Shown piece by piece: positions 22,486-30,888 of a DNA stretch of 64,000 nt; positions within the stretch are counted from its first letter, which is position 1, and each line of letters starts with the position of its first letter. The stretch spans positions 236,074 through 300,073 of the forward strand of contig NZ_JAKSYI010000055.1 of the NCBI RefSeq assembly GCF_022829285.1, written 5' to 3'. A program made the translations under genes and the position numbers. Source of the stretch: Methylobacterium sp. J-078 (GTDB taxonomy: Bacteria; Pseudomonadota; Alphaproteobacteria; Rhizobiales; Beijerinckiaceae). The notes below the pieces were generated by a model. The model searched no databases. It was not told the DNA's origin and was given only the letters and a program-made list of their open reading frames with translations.

Positions 22486-23568
22486 GTGAAGATCGCCATC
22501 ATCGCGCATCTCAAGTTCCCGATCGCTCAGCCGTTCTCGGGAGGGTTGGAGATGCACACGCATCTGCTCGCGTCCGCACTCCAGGCCCGAGGCCACGCGG
22601 TCACGCTCTACGCCTCGGAGGGGTCCGGCGGGACCTTCGATCTGGTTCCGGTCTGCGCGCCTACCGGCTGCGCCTTCGACGACGTCTCCGAGGCTCGGAT
22701 CGATGCCGCCGAGCACGCGGCCTATGTGCGGATCATGGATGCGGTCGCCGCCGGTGGCTACGATTTCGTGCACAACAACAGCCTGCACTACCTGCCGCTG
22801 CTCCGGGCCGGCGAACTCGCCGTGCCGATGGTGACCGCGCTGCATACGCCACCCTTCGAGCCCTTCGTGCGGGGTGTCCGGGCCCGCGCCCGCGACATGA
22901 CCTTCGCGGCCGTGTCGCCCTCCCTGGCGCGGGAGTGGCGCGATCTGATCGGCGAGCCGCAGGTGATCGGCAACGGCATCGACCTCGACGCCTTCGCGTA
23001 TTCCGCGCGTCCGGTGGGCGCACCCCACGCCATCTGGATGGGGCGGCTCGTGCCGGAGAAGGGCCCGCACCTCGCCATCGACGCCGCCCGCGCGGCCGGG
23101 CTGCCCTTGAAGTTCGCCGGGCCGCGCTCGAACCCGGCCTACTGGGACAGCGAGATCGCGCCCCGCCTCGGCGACGACATCACCTATATCGGGCATCTCG
23201 GACATGACGATCTCGCTCGTTGGGTCGGCGAGGCGCATGTCGCCCTGTGCACGCCGCGCTGGGAGGAGCCCTTCGGCCTCGTGCTGGCCGAATTCCTGGC
23301 TTGCGGAACGCCCGTCGCCGCTTTCCGGCGCGGTGCCATTCCCGACATCCTGGATGCGTCCTCCGGCGTGCTGGCGGAGGCCGACGACGTGGCCGATCTC
23401 GGGCGAGCCGTGACCCGCGCCATCCGCCTCGACCGGGCCGATTGCCGGCGCCGGGCCGAACACCTCTTCGACGCCAGCACCATGACAGACCGCTACGAGG
23501 ACCTCTACGAGATCGAATTGCAGCGCGCCGCCCGCGCGGCCATCGCGGCGCGTGTCAGCAATGCCTGA
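22486..23568 (+). CDS. GT4-family (GT-B fold) glycosyltransferase
   Basis: A 360-residue retaining glycosyltransferase of the GT4 type. The acceptor-side half begins KIAIIAHLKFPIAQPFSGG and has the Gly-rich loop SGGLEMHTHLLA; the donor half contains WMGRLVPEKGPHLAIDAA, the usual sugar-nucleotide strand, and the E-x7-E motif EEPFGLVLAE (Glu261 and Glu269). The GTG start at 22486 places the first beta strand at the N-terminus. No membrane segment is seen, so it acts in the cytoplasm. It overlaps the next glycosyltransferase gene by eight bases, so the two are co-translated. Donor and acceptor cannot be deduced. Confidence 0.9.
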   Translation: MKIAIIAHLKFPIAQPFSGGLEMHTHLLASALQARGHAVTLYASEGSGGTFDLVPVCAPTGCAFDDVSEARIDAAEHAAYVRIMDAVAAGGYDFVHNNSLHYLPLLRAGELAVPMVTALHTPPFEPFVRGVRARARDMTFAAVSPSLAREWRDLIGEPQVIGNGIDLDAFAYSARPVGAPHAIWMGRLVPEKGPHLAIDAARAAGLPLKFAGPRSNPAYWDSEIAPRLGDDITYIGHLGHDDLARWVGEAHVALCTPRWEEPFGLVLAEFLACGTPVAAFRRGAIPDILDASSGVLAEADDVADLGRAVTRAIRLDRADCRRRAEHLFDASTMTDRYEDLYEIELQRAARAAIAARVSNA

Positions 23569-24664
23569 GCCGGACCTGTCCCTCGGCCGGGCCGTCGTCT
23601 GCGTGCCCGCCCGCAACGAGGCCGAAGCCCTGCCGCGCCTGATCCGCTCCCTCGCCGCGCAGGCCGGGAACGGCGACGGTACCCGTCTGCGGGTCGTCGT
23701 GCTCGCCAACAACTGCACCGATGCGACGGTCGACGTGCTCGCCGGCATGGTGCGCGACGGCATCACCCAGGGCCTGGATCTCCGGGTGATCGAGGCCGCC
23801 ATCCCGGCGCCCGAGGCCCATGTCGGGACCGCGCGCCGGCGCTCCCTCGACGAGGGTGTCGCGTGGCTCGCCGGGGACGGCGTCACGGACGGTGTCCTTC
23901 TCAGCACGGACGCGGACGCAGTCGCGCCGCCGGATTGGGTACGGGCCAACTTGCGCGCCCTGCGCAACGCCGAGATGGTCGGCGGCCGGCTCGTGCTCCA
24001 GGCGGATGCACCGATGCAGGATCCGGCCCTGCGCGCACTCCACCTGAGGATCGAGGAATACTGGTCGTCCGTCCGCGCGCTCGAGGATCAGCTCGATCCC
24101 CCGGCCCACGATCCGGCGCCGCGCCACGGTGACCACGTCGCGGCGAGCCTGTGCCTGCGGGCGGAGCTCTACGGTGCCGTGGGCGGCCTGCCCGCCATCG
24201 CCTGCGGCGAGGACAACGCCCTGGTCTCGCGGGTGCGGGTGCACGGTGGCCGGGTGCGCCACTGCCCGCATGTCTCCATCGCGGTCTCCGACCGCGGCAT
24301 CGGCCGGGTCCAGGGCGGCATGGCCACGGAGATGACCCGTCGCGCCCGCGTGGCCGCCGGTGCGGAAGCATACTGCCTGCCCCCGGCGGAGCATTGGCGC
24401 GCGCTGATCGAGCGCCGCCGCGCCGTGGCCGCCGCCTATGATCATCCCGAGGGGCCGGAGGCGGGCCTGGCGGCTCTCGGCCTCGCGCGGGCCGACATCG
24501 CCGCCATCGCGCCGGCCGCCTGCCCGAACGCCATCGCGCTGGTCGAGCGGGTGGAGGCGCGGGTCGGGGAGGGCATTCCCGAGGCGGTTTCGGTTCCCCT
24601 CGACGAGGCCCTGGACGGCCTCCATGCCCTGCTCGGTCGGCCCCGGATGGCGCGCGTCGCATGA
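23561..24664 (+). CDS. GT2-like family (GT-A fold) glycosyltransferase
   Basis: 367 residues. The N-terminus VVCVPARNEAEALPRLIRSL is the GT-A nucleotide-binding strand with the ARNE signature; STDADAVAPPDW at about 114 is the DxD-type metal motif. A segment around 200-230 (GGLPAIACGEDNALVSRV) fits the ED-containing acceptor/catalytic region of GT2 enzymes. The C-terminal 100 residues are helical and not recognised. The ATG at 23561 overlaps the end of the preceding gene, and the stop overlaps the next start (ATGA at 24661), making a tight three-gene unit. Substrates are unknown. Confidence 0.85.
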   Translation: MPEPDLSLGRAVVCVPARNEAEALPRLIRSLAAQAGNGDGTRLRVVVLANNCTDATVDVLAGMVRDGITQGLDLRVIEAAIPAPEAHVGTARRRSLDEGVAWLAGDGVTDGVLLSTDADAVAPPDWVRANLRALRNAEMVGGRLVLQADAPMQDPALRALHLRIEEYWSSVRALEDQLDPPAHDPAPRHGDHVAASLCLRAELYGAVGGLPAIACGEDNALVSRVRVHGGRVRHCPHVSIAVSDRGIGRVQGGMATEMTRRARVAAGAEAYCLPPAEHWRALIERRRAVAAAYDHPEGPEAGLAALGLARADIAAIAPAACPNAIALVERVEARVGEGIPEAVSVPLDEALDGLHALLGRPRMARVA

Positions 24665-25716
24665 GGCGGCGGCCGATCGGCTACTATGTCCATCACCAGG
24701 GCGCCGGCCACTGGCAGCGCGCCAACTGCATCGCCGCAGCCCTCGACCGCCCGGTGACGCTCATCGGGACCCTAGCGGACATCGACACCCGCGATGCCGC
24801 CGGCGCCCTCCTCGATCTGCCGGACGACCGCCTGAGCGAACGCTTCGACGGCCTCGACGACGCATCCGAGCGGCCCGAGGCGCTGCATTACGCCCCCGTC
24901 GGGGCGGACAACATCCGCGCGCGCATGGGCCGCCTCGCGGCCTGGATCGTGGAATCCGATCCGGCGCTGATTGTCGTCGACGTCTCCGTCGAGATCACCC
25001 TGTTCGCGCGCCTGATGTCGGTGCCGACCCTGGCGGTGCGCCTGTCGGGCAACCGCACTGATCCGCCCCATCGCGAGGCGTTCCGCAGCGCCGAGGCCGT
25101 GCTGGCCTTCTTTCCCCCCGAACTCGAAGCGGCCGGGACGCCGGACTGGGTCCGGGCCAGGACCCTCTATGCCGGCCTGCCCGTGCCCGACCGGCTGCCG
25201 CCGACGCCGGAGGACGGCTCGATCCTGGTGATCTACGGTCGCGGCGGGGAGGGCGGACGCCTCGCGGATCTCGCTCAGGCGGCCCGGGCGGTGCCGGACC
25301 GGTCCTGGCACGTGCTCGGACCCGTGGAGGATACGGGCGGGGACCGGCCGGCGAACCTCCACCTGCACGGATGGGTCGCGGACCCGGCCCCCTGGCTCGC
25401 GCGGGCCGCCCTGGTCGTCGGGGCGGGCGGCGACGGCGTCGTGTCAGGTGTCGCTGCCGCGGGGAAGCGCTTCGTCTGCCTGCCGGAACCGCGCGCCTTC
25501 GACGAGCAGGTCGCCAAGGCCGAGTCCCTGGCCGCGCTGGGTGCGGCGATCCATTGTCCCGTATGGCCGAGTCCGGCGGCGTGGCCGGGGGTGATCGCCG
25601 CCGGCCTTCGCCTCGACCCGGCCCGAATCGGCGCCCTTGCCGAGCCGGGCGCGATCGCCCGGACGGCGCGACTCATCGCCGACCTTGCCGACCGGATGGA
25701 CGCCCGACGCTCCTGA
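24661..25716 (+). CDS. MurG/GT28-like glycosyltransferase
   Basis: 351 residues with GT-B architecture. The N-terminal motif GYYVHHQGAGHWQRANCIA resembles the G-x-GHxxR loop of GT28/MurG and related UGT-type enzymes. A middle linker (YAGLPVPDRLPPTPEDG) leads to a donor domain with ILVIYGRGGEGG, WHVLGPVED, LHLHGWVADPAPWLARAALVVGAGGDG and CLPEPRAFDEQ, the last two matching the donor-site G-G and E/Q region. It is the third gene of the rightward unit and ends four bases before a convergent gene. The product linkage is not predictable. Confidence 0.8.
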   Translation: MRRRPIGYYVHHQGAGHWQRANCIAAALDRPVTLIGTLADIDTRDAAGALLDLPDDRLSERFDGLDDASERPEALHYAPVGADNIRARMGRLAAWIVESDPALIVVDVSVEITLFARLMSVPTLAVRLSGNRTDPPHREAFRSAEAVLAFFPPELEAAGTPDWVRARTLYAGLPVPDRLPPTPEDGSILVIYGRGGEGGRLADLAQAARAVPDRSWHVLGPVEDTGGDRPANLHLHGWVADPAPWLARAALVVGAGGDGVVSGVAAAGKRFVCLPEPRAFDEQVAKAESLAALGAAIHCPVWPSPAAWPGVIAAGLRLDPARIGALAEPGAIARTARLIADLADRMDARRS

Positions 25717-25719
25717 GGC

Positions 25720-26574
25720 TCAGAACGGGCGGTCGGCGGGCAGACGCGTGGCCGCGATCTCCTCCGGTGTCGGATGGCGCAGGACCGTCACACCGTCGCG
25801 CCAGTCCGAACCGATCAGCCCCCGCGTCGCGAAGGCGTCGAGCCAGCCGTCCATCGGCCAGAGGCCGTGGCGGGCGCGGAAGCGCGCGGCGCTGCGCACG
25901 ATGTCGGAAAAGTGCTGCAGCGGCGGGTCGCAGGCGAGATGGTGCTGATGGAAGGCCAGGCCCCCGGCGGTGAACAGGACGGGGATGCCGAGGGCGTCGG
26001 CCCGGAAGGCGAGATCGGTATCCTCCGCCCCGTAGCCGTCGAAGCCCTCGTCGAAGCCGCCGAGGCGGTCGAAGGTCGTGGCGCGCACGCCGAAGGCGAG
26101 GGACCAGAACAAGCCGACATTCTCGGACCGGGCGAGGCCACGCTCCGGAAAGTGCCGCACCGGATGCCGGTGGCCGGCCGCGCGCAGGGCGCCTTCGGAC
26201 CAGCCATCCGCCACCACGCCCGCCGGCAGGTAGCGGATCTCGCAGCAGATCAGGCCGTCCGCCGCGTCGAGGTCGCGGCTCAGGCAGGGCACGAGGTCGA
26301 CGGAGGGGATGCAATCCACATCGAGGAAGATCAGCCGCTCGGTCGTGGCCGCCCGGCGCCCGGCATTGCGCGCGCGCGCCAGGGGCAGGCCCGCCGCCTC
26401 CAGAGGAACGCGCCGGATCGGAAAGCCTAGTTCGGGCAGTGGCGCAGGGTCCGCGCCCATCTCGACCACGACGCAGGCCTCCGGGTGCGGCCCGCGCGCC
26501 AGCCCCTCGAGCAGGCGTGCCAGGTGCGCGTCGCGGCCCTTGTTTAGGGTGATGATGGTGGTGCCGGGGATCAC
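25720..26574 (-). CDS. GT2 glycosyltransferase with galactosyltransferase-type C-terminus
   Basis: 284 residues. The N-terminal strand TTIITLNKGRDAHLARLLEG and the metal motif IFLDVDCIPSVDL (DVD) mark a GT-A enzyme. The segment GGFDEGFDGYGAEDTDLAFRA matches the C-terminal Glyco_transf_7 motif found in galactosyl/N-acetylgalactosaminyltransferase-like proteins. The GTG start at 26574 overlaps the stop of the upstream PIG-L deacetylase gene (GTGA), so the two are coupled. It is convergent with the three rightward glycosyltransferase genes, with three bases between stops. Likely part of the same glycoconjugate pathway. Confidence 0.85.
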   Translation of the reverse strand: MIPGTTIITLNKGRDAHLARLLEGLARGPHPEACVVVEMGADPAPLPELGFPIRRVPLEAAGLPLARARNAGRRAATTERLIFLDVDCIPSVDLVPCLSRDLDAADGLICCEIRYLPAGVVADGWSEGALRAAGHRHPVRHFPERGLARSENVGLFWSLAFGVRATTFDRLGGFDEGFDGYGAEDTDLAFRADALGIPVLFTAGGLAFHQHHLACDPPLQHFSDIVRSAARFRARHGLWPMDGWLDAFATRGLIGSDWRDGVTVLRHPTPEEIAATRLPADRPF

Positions 26575-27317
26575 GAGGTCGACTCGTGGAGGGCGATGAA
26601 GATCTCGAAATCGCCCGTGAACCGGTCGATCATTGCGGGCTCCAGGCGAAAGCCGGTGGGATCGTCGGCGATAAGGTCCGTCGTCTGCGAGCGATGGGCG
26701 GCGATGGCCGCGGCCTTCGCCGACCGATGCGCACCGACATCGACGCGCAGCCCGGTCGGAGCATTCCCGACCTCGGTGCCCTCGGGCAGGGTCCAGCCCC
26801 AGACCGGATAGGCGTAGCTGCGGATCGCACCGAGGCGCCCCTGGGCCAGCCGGACGATGGCCGCGGCGGCCTGATGGTCGCAATGCGGATCGTGGCCCCA
26901 GGTCACGCAGACCGCTCCAGCCCCCGCCATCACGGCGATCTCGGCGATGCGGGCGGCGGCGGCCTCGGCGTCGGGACCGGCGCTCGGCACGCCTGCATCG
27001 GGCATGCGCAGGAAGGTCACGGCCTCCGGGGGTACGCCGAGGGCCGCGACTGCGTCCAGGGTCTCCTGCTCGCGCAGGGCCCGGAGCTTGTTGGGCGGGT
27101 AGAGCACCGAATGGGTGTGCGAGCCGCAGCCGTCGCTGACGATGACCACCGCGACCGTCTGGCCGCGCGCGCGGGCGGCGGCCATGACGCCGCCGCAGCC
27201 GAGGCTCTCGTCGTCCGGGTGCGGGGCGACGATCACGAGGCCGGCGCCGCCCGTCAGCGCGTCGAGATCACGGACGGGCAGGTGTTCGGCGGCGGCGAGG
27301 AAGGCGTCGGCATGCAT
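26571..27317 (-). CDS. PIG-L (LmbE-type) zinc deacetylase
   Basis: 248 residues. Zinc-binding motifs of the PIG-L family are clear: PHPDDESLGCGG at about 33-44 and HCDHQ near 145-149. The family removes the N-acetyl group from GlcNAc-containing glycosides or related substrates, as in GPI precursors, mycothiol and bacterial glycoconjugates. Coupled by overlap with the downstream glycosyltransferase, it suggests a pathway in which an N-acetylated sugar is transferred and deacetylated. It has no signal peptide. The 93-base gap from the upstream deacetylase gene at 27411 leaves open whether it belongs to that operon. Confidence 0.9.
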   Translation of the reverse strand: MHADAFLAAAEHLPVRDLDALTGGAGLVIVAPHPDDESLGCGGVMAAARARGQTVAVVIVSDGCGSHTHSVLYPPNKLRALREQETLDAVAALGVPPEAVTFLRMPDAGVPSAGPDAEAAAARIAEIAVMAGAGAVCVTWGHDPHCDHQAAAAIVRLAQGRLGAIRSYAYPVWGWTLPEGTEVGNAPTGLRVDVGAHRSAKAAAIAAHRSQTTDLIADDPTGFRLEPAMIDRFTGDFEIFIALHESTS

Positions 27318-27410
27318 GGGTGGGCTCGGGGCAGGCGTCGAAGACGCGAGGCGCCTGTCTACCCGGGCCAGTCTGATCGATGTCTGAACGGTCGGCCGCC
27401 ACCGACTCCA

Positions 27411-28304
27411 CTACAGGGCGGTGCCGCTCTCCGTGGCGAAATCGGCGATGCCACCGGCGGTGGTGAGCCAGATCTCGTCTCGATGCGCGGCGATGTGGGC
27501 GAGGGCCCGGCGCAAGGGGCGCAGGCGATGCGGCTGGCCGACGATGTAGGGATGCAGGGCGATCCCCATGACCAGCGGTGCGGTCCGCGACTGCTCCAGC
27601 ATTTCGTCGAAGGCCTCGACGAGGGCGTCGGCGAATTGCTGCCCGGTCTCCTTGCGGGCCACAATGGCGGGGATATCGTTCAGTTCCTGCGGATACGGCA
27701 CCGCCAGGATGCGGCCGCCGTCGCGGGTGGAGAACCAGGTCGGCTGGTCGTCGTGGCACCAGTCGAGGAGGTAGGTGTAGCCCGCTTCCGCCAGGAGGTC
27801 CGGCGTCCGATGGCTCTGCGAGATCCATGGCCCGAGCCAGCCCTTCGGGGCTTTTCCCTCGTGGGCGGTCAGGATCGCGGTGGCCTCGGCGATCAGCGCC
27901 CGCTCCTCGGATTCCGCTCGGTCGCCCTGGCGCTCGGTGTTGGTGCGACCGTGCCCGACGATCTCGTCGCCCCGCGCCCGGAACGCCTCGATCAGGCCGG
28001 GGCAATCGGCATAGAGCCGGCTGTTGACGAGAACGCTCGCGGGCATCCGCAGCGCGTCGAGGGTGTCCTTGATCCGCCAGGCGCCGACACGGTTGCCCCA
28101 GTCGCGCCAAGCGTAGTTGAGCACGTCCGGCTGCGGGCCACCGGGCGCGAGTTCGGCGCCGAGGCCGCGGCCGAAGTCGAAGCCCTCGAGGTTGAGCCCG
28201 AGATAGACCGCGAGACGCTTGCCCCCGGGCCAATCGTAGACCGGCCGGTCGGGCAAGGCGCTGTAGGCGTAGCGGCCGTGATGCGGCGCGGGCGTGTCGG
28301 TCAT
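27411..28304 (-). CDS. CE4-type polysaccharide deacetylase / PuuE-like hydrolase
   Basis: 297 residues with the NodB-like fold pattern of cytoplasmic CE4 members such as the allantoinase PuuE: RLAVYLGLNLEGFDFG (first strand, usual NxE motif altered), EIVGHGRTNTERQ (His of the metal site), KGWLGPWISQSHRTPDLLAEAGYTY and LVMGIALHPYIVGQPHRL (conserved HP motif near the C-terminus). There is no signal peptide, arguing against action on cell-wall glycan. It follows the amidase by 19 bases in an operon with an oligopeptide-type importer, so a role in hydrolysing an imported amide or cyclic ureide-like compound is plausible. The substrate is not known. Confidence 0.8.
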   Translation of the reverse strand: MTDTPAPHHGRYAYSALPDRPVYDWPGGKRLAVYLGLNLEGFDFGRGLGAELAPGGPQPDVLNYAWRDWGNRVGAWRIKDTLDALRMPASVLVNSRLYADCPGLIEAFRARGDEIVGHGRTNTERQGDRAESEERALIAEATAILTAHEGKAPKGWLGPWISQSHRTPDLLAEAGYTYLLDWCHDDQPTWFSTRDGGRILAVPYPQELNDIPAIVARKETGQQFADALVEAFDEMLEQSRTAPLVMGIALHPYIVGQPHRLRPLRRALAHIAAHRDEIWLTTAGGIADFATESGTAL

Positions 28305-28323
28305 CGGAGGTCTCGGCGAAAGG

Positions 28324-29814
28324 TCAGGACGGGTTCAGCAGCGCAGGCCTGCGCCGGGTGACCCACCGGGTCACGGCATCGTAGGCGGCGCCGAGTTGGA
28401 GACAGGCGCGCTCGCCGTTGTTGGGGCCGACGATCTGGATACCGGAAGGGCGCCCGGCCGGGTCGAAGCCCGCCGGGACGTTCAGAGCGGGCAGGCCGCT
28501 CATGGTGACGGGGATCGTCGCCTCCATCCAGCGGTGATAGGTATCCATCGCCCGGCCGCCCACGGTTTTGGGCCAATGCTCCTCGACGTCGAAGGGGAAG
28601 ACCTGGGTCGAGGGCATGAGGAGGAAGTCATAGCGCTCCTGGAACCGGCGCACGGCCTCGTACCAGGCTGTGCGGCCTTCCTGCGCGGCGGTGACCTGAT
28701 CGGCGGAGAGCGCGAGGCCGCGCTCGACCTCCCAGACCGCCTCGGGCTTGAGGAGTTTGCGATAGGCGGGCTCGTCGTAGAGTGGACGCAGGTTCGAGGC
28801 GGTCATCCAGGCCCGAAGGGTGAGCCAGTCGCGCCAGACCTTGCCCATGTCGAAGCGCGGGCGGTCCCATTCGACCTTGGCGCCCAGGGCCTCGAAGGCG
28901 GGAAGCGCGCTGCGGTCGAGGTCGAGCACCCCCGGCTCGAAGGGCAGGTGGCCGCCGAGATCGTCGAACCAGGCGATGCGGGCGCCGGTGAAGTCGCGCT
29001 TCAGATCCTCGGCGAAGATGCCGGGATCCTGCGTGTTCGAGTAGGGCACCCGCGCGTCGTAGCCGGCCTGGACGGAGAGCAGCAGGCCGATATCGGCCGG
29101 GGAGCGCCCGATTCCGCCCGCGACCCCGAGGCCGGGGGTGAAGGCGTCCTTGGTCTCGATCGGGATGCGGCCGTAGCCGGTGCGCAGGCCGAACAGGTTG
29201 TTGAAGGCCGGCGGGTTGCGCAGCGAGCCGGCATGGTCGCTGCCGTCGGCCACCGCCTGCATCCGGAGCGCCACCGCCACGGCCGCGCCACCGCTGGAGC
29301 CGCCGGAGGTCTTGCTCGGGTCGTAGGCGTTCCGGGTGGCGCCGTAGACGGGATTGAAGGTCTGCGAGCCGAGGCCGAATTCCGGCATGTTGGTCTTGCC
29401 GGTGATGATGGTGCCGGCCCGGCGCAGGCGCTTGACCATGATGGAATCGGCGGCCGCGATGCGGTCGCGAAAAATCGGCGATCCGAGCGTGAAGGGCAGG
29501 CCCTTGACGGCGTCGATGTCCTTCACGGCGAGCGGGATGCCGTGCAGAGGTCCGGCGAAGTCACCGCGCGCGGCCTGTTCGTCGCGCTCCTCGGCGGCGG
29601 CGAGGAGGTCGGCGCGGTCGCGCAGGGCCACGATGGCGTTGACGCCCGGGTTCACCCGGTCGATCTGATCGAGGCAGACGGTCATGACCTCGACGCAGGA
29701 GACGCGCCGGGCGTGGATCGCGGCCGAGAGCGCGACGAGGCCGAGGCCGAGGATTCCGTCTTCCGACGCCTCACCCTCCGGAACGGCTGCGGCGATGGAT
29801 GGGTCTGTGCTCAT
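28324..29814 (-). CDS. Amidase signature family enzyme
   Basis: 496 residues. The Ser-cisSer-Lys triad of the family is recognisable: Lys98 in PLAVKDIDAVKG, the cis-Ser in GGSSGG (Ser173/Ser174), and the nucleophile Ser197 in DGSDHAGSLRNP, where the usual GGS is AGS. Such enzymes hydrolyse amides, ureas or aryl/acyl carboxamides. It follows the ABC ATPase gene by 39 bases and precedes the CE4 gene by 19, which points to cytoplasmic processing of the imported compound. It is not a GatA: no gatB/gatC nearby and a different C-terminal half. The substrate cannot be told from sequence. Confidence 0.9.
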   Translation of the reverse strand: MSTDPSIAAAVPEGEASEDGILGLGLVALSAAIHARRVSCVEVMTVCLDQIDRVNPGVNAIVALRDRADLLAAAEERDEQAARGDFAGPLHGIPLAVKDIDAVKGLPFTLGSPIFRDRIAAADSIMVKRLRRAGTIITGKTNMPEFGLGSQTFNPVYGATRNAYDPSKTSGGSSGGAAVAVALRMQAVADGSDHAGSLRNPPAFNNLFGLRTGYGRIPIETKDAFTPGLGVAGGIGRSPADIGLLLSVQAGYDARVPYSNTQDPGIFAEDLKRDFTGARIAWFDDLGGHLPFEPGVLDLDRSALPAFEALGAKVEWDRPRFDMGKVWRDWLTLRAWMTASNLRPLYDEPAYRKLLKPEAVWEVERGLALSADQVTAAQEGRTAWYEAVRRFQERYDFLLMPSTQVFPFDVEEHWPKTVGGRAMDTYHRWMEATIPVTMSGLPALNVPAGFDPAGRPSGIQIVGPNNGERACLQLGAAYDAVTRWVTRRRPALLNPS

Positions 29815-29853
29815 GCTCTGGCTCTGGAGCGCGTCCGCGCGTGCCGCGGGCCC

Positions 29854-30888
29854 TCAGGCCGGCAGCCGCCGCTCCTGGAAGGCGTGGCAGGCCACGCCCT
29901 CGACCAGGGCCGGCACCTCGATGCGGCAGCGCTCGTTCGCGAAGGGACAGCGCGGGTTGAAGGCGCAGCCCGATGGGGGATCGATGGGGTTCGGGATCTC
30001 GCCCGAGACGGGGATGCGCTTGCGCCCGGTGAGGCCGATATCCGGCACCGCATCGAGCAGCATGCGCGTGTAGGGATGTTTCGGAGCACGGAAGAGTTCC
30101 CGTCCGTCTGCGATCTCGACCACGCGCCCCAGATACATCACCCCGATCCGGTTCGCCATGTGGCGGACGACGGCGAGGTTGTGGCTGATGAAGAGGTAGG
30201 TCAGCCCGAGGCGGTCCTGCAGGTCGCGCATCAGGTTGAGGATCTGAGCCTGGACCGAGACGTCGAGGGCCGAGGTCGGCTCGTCGCCCACCAGGAACTC
30301 CGCCTCCGAAGCGAGCGCCCGGGCGATGGCGATGCGCTGGCGCTGGCCACCGGAGAATTCGTGCGGGTACTTCACCCCGTCGTCGGGATGCAGGCCGACG
30401 AGGCCGAGGAGTTCGCCGACGCGTGCTCCGATGGCGCCCTCGCCCTGAAGCAGATTGAAGGCCCGGATCGGCTCGGCGATGATCCGCCGGACCCGCCAGC
30501 GCGGGTTCATCGACGCGTAGGGGTCCTGGAAGATCATCTGGATGCGGCGGCGCAGGCGGCGGCGGGCAGCGGCCTCGCGCGGGTCGGTCATCGAGATTCC
30601 GGTGATGCGCACATCGCCGGCGCTGGGCGGCAGCAGCCCCACCACCATGCGGGCGACGGTCGACTTGCCCGAACCCGACTCGCCGACGAGCGCGAAGGTC
30701 TCGCCCCGCCGGATCTCGAAGCTGACGCCGTCCACCGCCCGCAGAATCTGACGCGGCTGGCGCTCGATGATCCGCGCGAGCCAGGGCCGCGACACGTCGA
30801 AGGTGCGGCGCAGGCCTTCGATCGCGACGTAGTGCGCCTCCGATGGTCGGGCGCTCGGGGCGGGCGGCGGCATCACGGGCGCGTTCAT
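29854..30888 (-). CDS. Oligopeptide/dipeptide ABC transporter ATP-binding protein (DppF/OppF type)
   Basis: 344 residues. Walker A GESGSGKST, Q-loop MIFQDPYASMNP, signature FSGGQRQRIAIARAL, Walker B FLVGDEPTSALD and switch His in FISHNL are all present, followed by the OppF C-terminal domain with its four-cysteine tail (GCAFNPRCPFANERC plus a later CHAF). The ATG at 30888 overlaps the stop of the dppD-like gene (ATGA), so the 29 residues read from a further-upstream start are rejected. It pairs with the next ATPase to energise the two permeases upstream. Confidence 0.93.
   Translation of the reverse strand: MNAPVMPPPAPSARPSEAHYVAIEGLRRTFDVSRPWLARIIERQPRQILRAVDGVSFEIRRGETFALVGESGSGKSTVARMVVGLLPPSAGDVRITGISMTDPREAAARRRLRRRIQMIFQDPYASMNPRWRVRRIIAEPIRAFNLLQGEGAIGARVGELLGLVGLHPDDGVKYPHEFSGGQRQRIAIARALASEAEFLVGDEPTSALDVSVQAQILNLMRDLQDRLGLTYLFISHNLAVVRHMANRIGVMYLGRVVEIADGRELFRAPKHPYTRMLLDAVPDIGLTGRKRIPVSGEIPNPIDPPSGCAFNPRCPFANERCRIEVPALVEGVACHAFQERRLPA

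Noticed and set aside
22366..23967. A 533-codon leftward frame across the first glycosyltransferase genes
   Set aside because: Arg/Gly/His-rich translation with no family pattern, while the upper strand has overlapping intact glycosyltransferase genes.
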